Source: Beijerinckiaceae bacterium (GTDB taxonomy: Bacteria > Pseudomonadota > Alphaproteobacteria > Rhizobiales > Beijerinckiaceae). Taken from it: a stretch of DNA of 64,000 nt. A program made the translations under genes and the position numbers. Position 1 is the stretch's first letter, and every line of letters starts with the position of its first letter. The stretch is from contig JAJPIC010000027.1 of assembly GCA_021324915.1 (NCBI GenBank), positions 1 to 64,000 on the forward strand. The letters are read 5' to 3'. Shown here in pieces: positions 8,843-17,061 of this stretch. The notes beneath the pieces were generated by a model that worked only from the letters and a program-made list of their open reading frames with translations, ran no database searches and was not told the origin of the DNA.

Positions 8843-9418
8843 TTAGAACGGCGCGACATTGTCCCAGAAGTCGCAGTGATGCGCCTGCGAAAACTGATGA
8901 TCCGTGAATGTCGACAGGGCCGGAATGTTTTCCGAGAGGATAGCCGGCGCCGGCTCCGAAGCGGGCATGGATCTGTTCACGTAACGCGGCCAGGGGCTGT
9001 TACCCAAGCCGTTCGGATTGCCCGTCCAAGCAAGGTTCGTCCACGCGGCCACCATTTCGTCCGACAGCTTCTCCTGCTGGCTATTGAGCGGATGCGGGAT
9101 GCCTATCGGGCTGCCGTGATAGAGGGGGAACATATATTGGATGTCGCCCGTGTGAGTGGCCAGCTCGAGGAGACCGGGCATCGGGGGTAGTAGATAGGTG
9201 CCGTACGGTCGTCGAATTCATAGGCGTAGACCGGCACCTGGCTGCCAAGCAAAGTGTTAATTCCGCGCTGCTTACAAGCCCAGGGGTCTGTGCCGATTGC
9301 GTCCATCGCCAGTTCCGGCGTCGAATACTTGTTGAGCGGATAGAGCGCCTGAACCTGGGCGGCTTCGGAGCCGTAGGAATTGACCATGTTTTGATAATCG
9401 GTCGCGCTGAACGCTGTG
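8843..9418 (-). pseudogene. Broken carboxylesterase, C-terminal part
   Basis: This is the C-terminal third of an esterase like its neighbours. It begins near PTAFSATDYQNMV (about 9418), continues through VYAYEFDDRTAPIYYP, and then shifts frame near 9180-9190. The next frame carries MPGLLELATHTGDIQ (His region), HGSPIGIPHPLN, and the terminal HHCDFWDN. The nucleophile half is missing. It is clearly homologous but cannot encode an active enzyme. The terminator at 8754-8790 remains. Confidence 0.85.
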
Positions 9419-9529
9419 GGGCATCCGTGATCGTGATCTCTAATTGGCCTCCGACGGCGGCCAGCTTGGCTCGAGAGACCGACGATAAATGAGCCGATGA
9501 CAAGTCGGACAGATGCCTCTGAGGTTGTC

Positions 9530-9700
9530 AGAGGCAGATAGTCGGCCATAGCGCCACTGCCCGCTAAATTCATCCAAAAACCCATCATCTCGTCGGAAAG
9601 CTTCGTCTGCCGGACATTGAGCGGATCAGTGATTCCTAAATTTCCGCCATGAAAAAATGTGAACAAGTACTGGATATCAGCTATGTGACAGCTCAGGAAG
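9530..9700 (-). pseudogene. Second, shorter carboxylesterase relic
   Basis: A separate fragment lies just upstream of the first relic and repeats the same part of the protein: CHIADIQYLF, then HGGNLGITDPLN and LSDEMMGFWMNLAG. Because it duplicates a segment also present in 8843-9418, it must come from a different esterase copy. It covers about 55 residues around the catalytic His and then runs into unrelated sequence. Confidence 0.7.
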
Positions 9701-10886
9701 CTCAGGCGAGGTCATGGACCGGCACTCACTTGGCGAGCGCTCGATTCGCTGCGGGAGCTCCGCACGCCTGTGAATCAGTCGTAAATGCAATATCGGCTAG
9801 GCTGGGGCTTGAGACGTGCTGCGCGAAATGAAACGCAAGCACGAAGCGAGTCGCGGTTTCGCTGCCCATCCGGCCGGAAGTATGAGCGGCGATACCATCG
9901 GCCCGGGCAATGGAATCATTGCCATCTCCGAATAGCCGATAGGTTCTCTGTTCTCATGAAAGCTCTGAGGGAGGAGGCGTGCTTGCAGGTGCTCCGACTA
10001 TTACGCGAAATGGAAGCGCAAATGACGTCGTGTTTCTCGTCAATCCCGCATGGCCGCGCATAGACGCCAACGCGCTTGGTTTCACCGTTGCGCTCGGCAG
10101 CTCCAGCGATTTGCAATCTTGAAAACTGCATGTGGCGCGCGTGTCGAGCCCGGCGTCGTTGCCCCAAAATCCTCAGACAGGTCTCGGCATGGCAATTGGC
10201 GAAAACCCCTTTTATCCCTGTTGAGGTACCCGCATTGCGCAATATTACAGTGATTTCAATGGAACGCCTTGGCTCAACTTGCTCTTCAAGATGGAGACTT
10301 GCCGATAATGGTCACCCTCGACGTACATGGCGTGAGACTTTGAGAGAAGGTGATTTTGATTTTCGTCCATACCGAAGAACAGCTTCGGCAGGCAGCCGTG
10401 CGCGCCGACGCCAACCCTATGATTGTGGCGGAACCAACGCCGATATAGATGATCCTACCACTGATTGTTATGAATCTATCGCCGCAGCGCGTGCGCCTGC
10501 CTCGGGGCGAGGTGTTGGTGGCCAATGCCGGGGTAATCCAAAGCGTGCAATCGTTCGCAAAGCTCGGAGATGGACGAGCGTTTTTGCTGCGTTGCGCTAG
10601 GAAAAGGCCGGAGGGATTTGGTGGAGGGTTCTTTCCTCGAGCGATGCTGCTCTTGATCCTTGACGCGCTAATTTGCGTATAGGCGTCGCCGGGTTTTCCC
10701 GCACGCGGCTTACTCCCCTAATCAGAAAACAACTCATGAGCCGTCAACAGAAGCACGGGATTCGTTGGGCGGCCAAACCTATCGGGCCGCATTGCCCAAC
10801 GTACGACGTCTCGAGCCGCTTTTTTCTCCGTTACCGTGAACTCGTCCCTCGTAACTGCTATAGATTCGACGAAACGACCCGCGATC
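9701..10886. other. Stretch without recognisable intact gene
   Basis: No frame here gives a convincing intact protein. On the plus strand, two interrupted readings look protein-like. One at about 9980-10120 reads NDVVFLVNPAWPRIDANALG and ends in a stop. The other at about 10270-10560 reads LPIMVTLDVHGVRL and EEQLRQAAVRADANPMIVAE and is broken by two stops. They look like decayed coding DNA, possibly phage-derived, but I cannot name a family. Confidence 0.4.
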
Positions 10887-11867
10887 TCAGCCTACGACAA
10901 TATGACGAAATGCCTTTGGCGTGCACCCGTATCGCCGTTTGAAGACTCTGTGGAAATAGCTAATGTCGTTAAAGCCCCAATTATATGCAATCGTCGCTAC
11001 GGACTGAGTACCGGACTGCGGAGAATTCAACTGAAGGCGAGCGCCATCTAGTCGCTTCCGAAGCACATATTCGGTAAAGGAAGTATTCTTCATACCAAAT
11101 AGTTTCTGCACATACCTTACCGAGATTCCAAATTCCAGCGCCACGTCGGTTGGCGACAGGTTTGCGTTGGACAAATTATCGCGCACGTACTCACATATTC
11201 GCGCCAGCAGTTCCGAACTGAAATATCTATCAGCCTCCTGCCCGAAACAGCCGGCTGCGAGAGGAAGCAATGCTACGGACGCATCGCAAAGCGCGCTCAC
11301 TTCTCTTTTTGAAGGCGGACTAGCGTCCGTCAAGTGCTCCAAGCAGCTCGAGAAAACAGGCAGCATAGCCGACTTTGGAATGAGCAAATTCGTGAAGTGG
11401 TCTTCTAGGCAACTCTTCTCCATTTGGTCCTTAGGGACTGCAATAAGCAGGAGTGAGATGTCGTTTGCGGCGTCATGCGTAATCAACGCCCGCTCCTCGC
11501 TGTCAAATAAAACAACGTCTCCCGGTCCAGCGAATGTTTCGCGACCGGCCTGGCGCAGGCTGAACTTTCCGGATAGCACCTGCGAAATGTAAAAACAGGC
11601 CATCGATGATTTTGCTATGCCGAGGGATGTTCTCGCGACCAGCAGAGGGTTGCATTTCACCCGGATGACTGATGCCTGCTCAAGCTCCATCGTCTCGATG
11701 CGCGCTTGGAAAGGTCGGCTCCCCTTAATGAGTTCAGGCGCCCAAGGCATCAGCACACTATTCATTGAATCGCGGTAAAGGCTAAAAGCCTTGCTCGTCG
11801 GGTAGGATCGAGAGTCCCACTCCATCCACTCAGAAGACGTTTGGCGAGAGCCCTCCCTATTGGACAT
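10887..11867 (-). CDS. AraC-family transcription regulator
   Basis: This 326-residue regulator has an N-terminal ligand-sensing part of the AraC-binding-like type (about 40-200) and a C-terminal double helix-turn-helix (about 225-322). Typical residues include SPTDVALEFGISVRYVQKLF and IAYNWGFNDISYFHRVFKRRYG. ATG at 11867 is preceded by AGGGGAGGAT. It is divergent from the esterase at 12206, the usual arrangement for a regulator and its target, so it probably activates that esterase in response to a substrate. Its codon and base use look less GC-rich than the core genes, suggesting transfer. Confidence 0.85.
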   Translation of the reverse strand: MSNREGSRQTSSEWMEWDSRSYPTSKAFSLYRDSMNSVLMPWAPELIKGSRPFQARIETMELEQASVIRVKCNPLLVARTSLGIAKSSMACFYISQVLSGKFSLRQAGRETFAGPGDVVLFDSEERALITHDAANDISLLLIAVPKDQMEKSCLEDHFTNLLIPKSAMLPVFSSCLEHLTDASPPSKREVSALCDASVALLPLAAGCFGQEADRYFSSELLARICEYVRDNLSNANLSPTDVALEFGISVRYVQKLFGMKNTSFTEYVLRKRLDGARLQLNSPQSGTQSVATIAYNWGFNDISYFHRVFKRRYGCTPKAFRHIVVG

Positions 11868-12205
11868 GACATCCTCCCCTGGACAGCCAATGCAGTGCCA
11901 ACGTAGGCACGAACTGGCAACCGTCCTTTAGTAGCAGTCTAAAAATCTCCGCCGCCGCGCCAGCCTCCTACTCAAGTAGCGCGCCTACGATCCGGTCCTC
12001 CGCTTAGCCCGCTCCTCTTCAAACTCCGTTTCAAATGCGGCACAGGTGAGAGCCGGTCGTCGTATGGCATTCTCCGTTAATGGTGCCGGCGAGTCCATAA
12101 TTAGTTCGCGCGTGCCCACGACTACGCGACTCGAAGCGACTATGGAAAATGTGGCGTCGAACATCACGGCGCCCGTAAAAAAACCCAATCGTTTGGGAGG
12201 ATTTC
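11868..12205. promoter_or_regulatory. Divergent control region, araC-type gene and esterase
   Basis: This 338-base spacer must hold both promoters. A palindrome GTGCC-N6-GGCAC at 11895-11910 lies 28-43 bases upstream of the regulator start and is a candidate operator. GGGAGGATTT just before 12206 is the esterase ribosome site. I see no small gene here. Confidence 0.4.
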
Positions 12206-13849
12206 ATGGCACCATACCGCAAACTATCCTTGCCGCTAATGTTTTTAGCGATGCTGACGGCCGCGTCGGCTCATGCTGACGCAGGACCTCGGGTAACCAC
12301 AGCGGAGGGCACCGTCGAGGGGGTCATCGCCAACGGCGCTAACCAGTTCCTCGGCATTCCCTACGCCGAGCCGCCGGTTGGCAATCTGCGATGGCGCCCA
12401 GCGGTGCTACACGCGCCCTGGAAAGGGGTGCTAAAGGCGATCGCCTACGCACCCATCTGCGCCCAGGGATCACTTGGGCCTTTCTCCGGCCCGCCTAACA
12501 GCAATGAGGACTGTCTCTATCTGAACGTCTTCACGCCAATAAACCCGCCGGCCCGAGAAAAACTTCCGGTGATTTTCTGGATCTACGGCGGCGGTGACAG
12601 CTGGGGCGAGACTCCTGGTTATGATGGGAGCAAACTCGCGGCACAAGGCAACACGGTTGTGGTTACCGTCGGATATCGCCTCAACGTTTTCGGCTTTTTT
12701 GCACATCCGGCGATCGACAAGGAGGGTCACCTCGCCGTCAACTATGGACTCACGGATCAACTTGCCGGGCTCCGCTGGGTGCAGCGGAACATTGGTTATT
12801 TCGGCGGTGACAAGAATAACGTCACTATCTCCGGGCAGTCTGTAGGCGCGGAAGACGTCGGAATGCACATGGTATCGCCGCTTGCAAAGGGCCTGTTTCA
12901 CAAGGCGATCTGCATGAGCGCCTGTCCAAGCACTGTTTTCGGGGGCACCATATCGACCATGGCGGCTGCCGAGACGAAGGGCATAACCTTCTCGGTTGCG
13001 GCCGGCTGTGGCGCTGGCACTGACGCCACTACAGCCAAATGTCTGCGCAGCCTGCCAGCAGCGCAGGTAGAAGCTCTTGCGGGTTCAGGAAGCTCCGGCA
13101 TCGTTATGGATGGCACAATGTTGCCAAATCAGCCGCTCATCGCGCTCATTCAGGGACAATTTAATCACGTGCCCTTAATGAACGGAAACACGCGGGACGA
13201 AGAAAACTTTTTCCTCGGTCTCACAGAATACAACTCTAGCACTGTTAACGCCGATCGCACGCCGCCCACTGCCGCGCAATACCTAAATTTCGTCAATACA
13301 TTCTACGTCCCGCCGACTTATCCGGCCGGAACGGCGGCCCGGGTTTTAGCACGCTATCCGCTCAGCGCTTACCCAAGCCCACAATTGGCGTGGAACGCGG
13401 CTGCAAAGAATGGCGATTCTTTTTTATGTGCAGGACAGCAAACCGACCGAGTTCTAGCCTCTCAGATACCGGTTTATGCCTATGAGTTTGATGACAGGAC
13501 TGCCCCGTCCTACTTTCCGCAAATGCCGGGATTCGTTCCGCTCGCCTATCACACTGCAGACCTCCAGTATGTGTTTCCGCTCTGGCATGGTGGGCCAACA
13601 GGCATCGAGCACCCGCTGAACAGAGAACAGGAGATGCTTTCGGACGAACTCGTCGCTGCTTGGACGAATTTTGCCTGGACGGGAAATCCGAACGGACATG
13701 GAAGCGGCTCCTGGCCGCTCTACCAGGGTAACGCCGGATCACCAGCTTTTCTTTCAGAAGAGACGCCGGCGTTATCGACGTTGACCAATGCGCAATACTC
13801 CTCAAGGCACATGTGCAACTTCTGGGATGCCCTTTATCCTCTGCCATGA
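12206..13849 (+). CDS. Secreted type B carboxylesterase
   Basis: This is a 547-residue carboxylesterase with a signal peptide (1 to about 25, ending ASAHA), GIPYAEPP block, nucleophile Ser in SGQSVG, an acidic residue in TRDEENFF, His in AYHTADLQ, and the terminal CNFWDAL. The start ATG has GGGAGG 7 bases upstream. It differs from its paralogues by Val after the nucleophile Ser, where they have Ala or Ser. The gene is divergent from an AraC-type regulator and is followed by the same hairpin terminator as the esterase at 1-1572. It likely cleaves an ester outside the cytoplasm; the substrate is unknown. Confidence 0.92.
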   Translation: MAPYRKLSLPLMFLAMLTAASAHADAGPRVTTAEGTVEGVIANGANQFLGIPYAEPPVGNLRWRPAVLHAPWKGVLKAIAYAPICAQGSLGPFSGPPNSNEDCLYLNVFTPINPPAREKLPVIFWIYGGGDSWGETPGYDGSKLAAQGNTVVVTVGYRLNVFGFFAHPAIDKEGHLAVNYGLTDQLAGLRWVQRNIGYFGGDKNNVTISGQSVGAEDVGMHMVSPLAKGLFHKAICMSACPSTVFGGTISTMAAAETKGITFSVAAGCGAGTDATTAKCLRSLPAAQVEALAGSGSSGIVMDGTMLPNQPLIALIQGQFNHVPLMNGNTRDEENFFLGLTEYNSSTVNADRTPPTAAQYLNFVNTFYVPPTYPAGTAARVLARYPLSAYPSPQLAWNAAAKNGDSFLCAGQQTDRVLASQIPVYAYEFDDRTAPSYFPQMPGFVPLAYHTADLQYVFPLWHGGPTGIEHPLNREQEMLSDELVAAWTNFAWTGNPNGHGSGSWPLYQGNAGSPAFLSEETPALSTLTNAQYSSRHMCNFWDALYPLP

Positions 13850-13911
13850 GGAAAGCACGAGTCACTGACGCTTTCGCGTCCATCAACGAGCCTCACAGGG
13901 GAAAAGCAAAG

Positions 13912-13941
13912 GTGACGGCCACGATTGTGGCCGTCACAAAA
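13912..13941 (+). terminator. Terminator after esterase
   Basis: A perfect 11-bp stem (13912-13922 with 13927-13937), loop GATT, is flanked by A-rich DNA. The stem GTGACGGCCAC matches the hairpin at 1591-1614. Confidence 0.6.
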
Positions 13942-14059
13942 AGGAAGAGAGGCGACTACAATTGGGATGTTCGTTTGATGTGGCTTTTGATCCAAACCGA
14001 TGATGGCGTGAGCAACCCATGAGCAAAGAATACTATCGCAGGTCTGGCGAGCGCCTTCG

Positions 14060-14305
14060 ATGACACGTCGTTTCGCCCTTCTTTATTCAGACGGCTCGCT
14101 AACTGTGTTTAAATCCAGTTGCACGGCGAAAGAAGCCAACCAGCAGTGTGTCCTTGAAAACGCAGGCTTAACGCATTCCCCGGATCGCGCATTGGCTTGC
14201 GAAGTAGACCTCGCGGCGATCAGGATTCTTAGGGGACGACACAAATCTCGCGGTGCCCTACCTGTACTCAACCATCTTGCTGCTGGGCAGGTGCCAGAGC
14301 GCTAA
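14060..14305 (+). CDS. Small hypothetical protein
   Basis: An 81-residue frame opens with MTRRFALLYSDGSLTVF. The N-terminal half looks protein-like (a short beta-rich start, then a helix with LACEVDLAAI), but I recognise no family. No clear ribosome site is seen, and it lies among pseudogenes, so it may not be expressed. Confidence 0.3.
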   Translation: MTRRFALLYSDGSLTVFKSSCTAKEANQQCVLENAGLTHSPDRALACEVDLAAIRILRGRHKSRGALPVLNHLAAGQVPER

Positions 14306-14398
14306 AAGGGCCCCGCCCATCCAGCTCCAAACAATGGTTTCAAGGGCATCTCAGTCTCGTGAGTTTTCAAGCCACGCATTGATAGCGCGCGGCGGCGC

Positions 14399-14712
14399 TT
14401 ACTCAGCCAACTCTGTTATCTTTATGACATTCGCGAAGCGTCTCCGTTCGCATGCTTCGGCCCATGCATCCATCAGTCTTCGGCGCTTTGCAAAGAGATC
14501 GCCCCGCCGATAGGCCGCTTCCGTCTCGTCCTTAATCCTGTGCGCGAGTGCCATTTCGCAGACTTCATGCGGAAAGCCGCTTTCTTCGGCGGCCCAATCT
14601 CGGAAGGTCGTCGACCTGAAGCCGTGCACTGTTACGCCCGGCCGTATTCCACGTAGGAGTTCAAGCATAGCCATGTTTGACAACGGCTTGCCAGCTTTGG
14701 CTCCGGGAAGAC
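14399..14712 (-). pseudogene. Tyrosine integrase, C-terminal fragment
   Basis: This is the last 104 or so residues of a P4-type phage/island integrase. The frame reads from GAKAGKPLSNMAMLELL into the catalytic block HGFRSTTFRDWAAE (His and Arg), then EMALAH and the nucleophile Tyr in AAYRRGD. The N-terminal DNA-binding and the first catalytic Arg are missing. The fragment starts exactly where an esterase relic on the same strand ends. It marks past integration activity and is not functional. Confidence 0.8.
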
Positions 14713-14716
14713 CAAC

Positions 14717-14866
14717 TCACCACCACGCGGCTACCATCTCGTCCGAGAGTTGCTCTTGCTTGGCATTGAGTGGATGCGGGGTCCCTATCGGGCTGCCGTG
14801 ATAGAGCGGGAACAGATATTGGATGTCGCCCGTGTGAGTGGCCAGCATTTGAAAAGCCGGCATCGG
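14717..14866 (-). pseudogene. Carboxylesterase relic joined to integrase fragment
   Basis: About 49 residues around the catalytic His of an esterase are preserved (MLATHTGDIQYLF, HGSPIGTPHPLN, LSDEMVAAW). They closely match the relic at 8843-9418 (HGSPIGIPHPLN). Homology ends in the AAW of the conserved AAWTN, where the integrase fragment begins, so this is a recombination or insertion joint. Confidence 0.75.
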
Positions 14867-15028
14867 CACTGATGAACGGTGCGAATGCGCGTGCTCCCTA
14901 ATCGAAGATGAGCGTCCGAGCGAGAAGAAGGAAATTTCTCGGGCGCCAGGTTGCCGCGCTGCATGGGCGAGCACATCGCGAAGACGCACGCGGAAACTCT
15001 GCTTGGGATCACGGGATCTCGGTTGGAC

Positions 15029-15223
15029 TCAACGCGCCTTCCCCGGCTCGCCACGCCCGTCTTCCGCTTGCCGGGCGATGACTGCGTTAGCTTCGCGGAT
15101 GGCGCGCCCTTCATCTCCTGTCCGTGCCAAGCTTTCGTTGGCGACCTTCGCCCAGAGTTCTTTTAGCTCCGACGTAGTCGCCTTGTGCGTATGCCTTTCG
15201 GCATCGTTCGATGTCCAGGGCAT
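15029..15223 (-). CDS. Small conserved hypothetical protein
   Basis: This 64-residue basic protein (MPWTSNDAERHTHKA, RTGDEGRAIREANAVI) resembles a family of short bacterial proteins starting MPW..DA..HT and containing GDEGRAI..AN. Function is unknown. AGGAG lies 8 bases before the ATG. It follows the DUF892 gene by 37 bases on the same strand, so the two are probably co-transcribed in a stress response setting. Confidence 0.6.
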   Translation of the reverse strand: MPWTSNDAERHTHKATTSELKELWAKVANESLARTGDEGRAIREANAVIARQAEDGRGEPGKAR

Positions 15224-15260
15224 GTTTCGGACTCCTGAACCTAGCGGAGCAGACTGGAGC

Positions 15261-15782
15261 CTAGTGCGCTGCCGCGCGTCCCTCCTCGCTCCGCAATTCG
15301 AGATATCGCTCCAATGTCGGCGCCATGTGTTCGTGCAGCCAGTCGGCCATGGCTTTCTCTTCGGCGAGACAGGACCTGAGCAGCGGAATGGCCGCCGGTT
15401 GATCCGCTTTCTCCGCGAGCAGGATCATGCCCTCGTAGGCGCAAATTTCGTAATTGGCGAGGCCGTAAGTGGCCATGCTGCTTTTGATGATGTCATCACC
15501 CAGCGCGCCTGTCATCGACCCCGCCAGACCCCCCATCATGGACATGGTCGTGTCTTTGAACGAAGAGGTGTCTTCTCCCAGGCCGCGCAAGATTTGCTCC
15601 AGCCGCTGCATTTCCTTGTCCTTGTCCGAGAGGTGGGCCGTCAGGCGCTGCTTGGCTTCGGGATAATCATCCAGCCGGTCGATCACGCGGTGCATCATCG
15701 CCTTGGCATTGTTCTGAATGGCGTGGAGATTGCGCGCTTCGTTCGCGAGCAGCTCGCGCGAGATGCTATGAACGTCGGACAT
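15261..15782 (-). CDS. DUF892 (YciE/YciF-type) ferritin-like protein
   Basis: This 173-residue all-helical protein belongs to the DUF892 / YciE-YciF family, a ferritin-like four-helix bundle associated with general stress and envelope stress. The helices carry spaced acidic and His residues (ARNLHAIQNNA, LANYEICAYEGM, EEKAMADWLHEHM) that could bind a di-metal centre. AGGAG precedes the ATG at good spacing. It is the first gene of a two-gene unit with the small protein at 15029. The role is inferred from the family only. Confidence 0.75.
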   Translation of the reverse strand: MSDVHSISRELLANEARNLHAIQNNAKAMMHRVIDRLDDYPEAKQRLTAHLSDKDKEMQRLEQILRGLGEDTSSFKDTTMSMMGGLAGSMTGALGDDIIKSSMATYGLANYEICAYEGMILLAEKADQPAAIPLLRSCLAEEKAMADWLHEHMAPTLERYLELRSEEGRAAAH

Positions 15783-15891
15783 GGGAACTCCTCATCGGGG
15801 TGGCTCGGCAATGCAAAGCGCTGAACGCAAAGCAAGCTAAGCGGTTCCAGGTCCGGCATGGTTAGGATCGGTAACGGTCATTAGAGGTTCG

Positions 15892-15930
15892 ATGGTGGGC
15901 GCGACAGGGATTGAACCTGTGACCCCTCCC
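15892..15930 (-). repeat. Copy of tRNA-Val 3' end, att-like direct repeat
   Basis: These 39 bases are identical to 21461-21499, the CCA end, acceptor strand, T arm and part of the anticodon arm of the intact tRNA-Val. Identity stops abruptly at 15930. This is the classical scar of integration into a tRNA 3' end. The DNA beyond it (15931-16010) is tRNA-like only in patches and does not complete a cloverleaf that I can fold. Confidence 0.8.
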
Positions 15931-16030
15931 ATCTCCGGAACGAAGTCACGAGAATTCAGTACACACGGGCTAAGGCCAATGCGCTACCAAGTCCTAAAGC
16001 GCAAAATATTTCAGCTCGGCCTAACTCCGG

Positions 16031-16966
16031 CTAGGTCGCCGCCATACTTGCCTGTTCTTGCATATGGCTAGTCGATTTACAGAGCGAAATAAACTCCGCT
16101 ACCCGGACATTGCCCGTGTCTCGGCGGCTAAGCAGCCAGGCGCAAAAGAAGATCGGCTCGTCAGCAAATAGTTTTGTCGTGACGGTCTTTGATGTGCTCA
16201 CAGCATTGTCGGGCGTTGGCGTATACAGCGTCCATAAGTCAGTACCAGAGACAAATGGAATGACCAGGGACGGGGTACCTACCGTGCTGATGATAGACAT
16301 CGTCGGCGTCAAACCGCGCTGACCCAGCGAATTGAGAAGATGATCGTACAATAGCGGGTTCACTTCTCGAGGGAATGTCAGGTACGGAAAATCGTGCAAA
16401 TCGCGAAGCTCGAGCTTTTTCCGCTTCGCCACGGGATGGTCTATGGAAATGAGAACGCGATCTATTGATTGCTGTCCGAGGACCGTCCCGTCGATCGCTC
16501 CAGAATTATCCGGAGGCGAATGGACGATGCCGACATCTAATGTTCCAGCATGAAGGCAATCTAGCTGGGCTGCCGGGCTCATTTGTAAAACCTGGATCGC
16601 AACGGAGGGATTCGATCTTCTAAATTCGTTGAGCGCCGCAGCCACGCGGGCATTGTAATAGTCTTGCATCTGGCTCATGCCGATTCTGATGCGTTCTCTT
16701 CCCCGAGGTCCGGAGGATCTGACCTTTTCCGTAGCGCGAGCGCTCATTGCAAGAATTGATCGAGCTTCGTCCAAGAACTCGGCAGCTGCTGGACTCACTG
16801 TAACGCCGCGTGCCGTCCGCAGGAACAGCTGCACCCCCAATTCGCTTTCGAGATCCGCGATCTGTTTGGAGAGTGCCTGTTGCGCTACGCGAAGCCGCGC
16901 AGCCGCATGAGAAAAACTCCCTTCCTCGGCGACCGCAAGCATGTAGCGCAAATGTCGGAGCTCCAA
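16031..16966 (-). CDS. LysR-family transcription regulator
   Basis: This is a 311-residue LysR-type regulator with an N-terminal winged helix-turn-helix (1-60: ELRHLRYMLAVAEEGSF, RVAQQALSKQIADLE) and a C-terminal effector-binding domain. The start is TTG at 16966, with GGAG 7 bases upstream, because ELRHLRY is the normal LysR beginning and no in-frame ATG fits. It is divergent from the secreted hydrolase at 17062 and probably controls it. A degenerate second copy of its 5' end lies at 18300-18475. It lies inside the tRNA-Val-bounded island. Confidence 0.87.
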   Translation of the reverse strand: MELRHLRYMLAVAEEGSFSHAAARLRVAQQALSKQIADLESELGVQLFLRTARGVTVSPAAAEFLDEARSILAMSARATEKVRSSGPRGRERIRIGMSQMQDYYNARVAAALNEFRRSNPSVAIQVLQMSPAAQLDCLHAGTLDVGIVHSPPDNSGAIDGTVLGQQSIDRVLISIDHPVAKRKKLELRDLHDFPYLTFPREVNPLLYDHLLNSLGQRGLTPTMSIISTVGTPSLVIPFVSGTDLWTLYTPTPDNAVSTSKTVTTKLFADEPIFFCAWLLSRRDTGNVRVAEFISLCKSTSHMQEQASMAAT

Positions 16967-16989
16967 GGTACATCTCCAAACTGTATCAG

Positions 16990-17008
16990 GAACAATTCAA
17001 ATATGTTC
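16990..17008. promoter_or_regulatory. Candidate LysR operator
   Basis: GAACA-N9-TGTTC is a 19-bp palindrome 24 bases upstream of the LysR start and 54 bases before the hydrolase start. It is conserved without change at 18497-18515 in front of another esterase, supporting a regulator-binding role. Confidence 0.6.
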
Positions 17009-17061
17009 GTCGATCTCTTGGCGAGAGGATAGCGTCTTCTTCTCTGGATGGGGAGGAAACA

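Noticed and set aside
10286-10525. Small minus-strand gene
   Set aside because: The product has no recognisable motif, and the plus strand shows a more protein-like but broken reading of the same DNA.
15892-16010. A second complete tRNA gene
   Set aside because: Only the 3' 39 bases match tRNA-Val. The following DNA has tRNA-like patches but no acceptor or anticodon stem that closes.
16810-17061. N-terminal extension of the hydrolase at 17062
   Set aside because: It would overlap the LysR coding sequence and promoter, lacks the signal peptide start, and ATG 17062 has a strong ribosome site.
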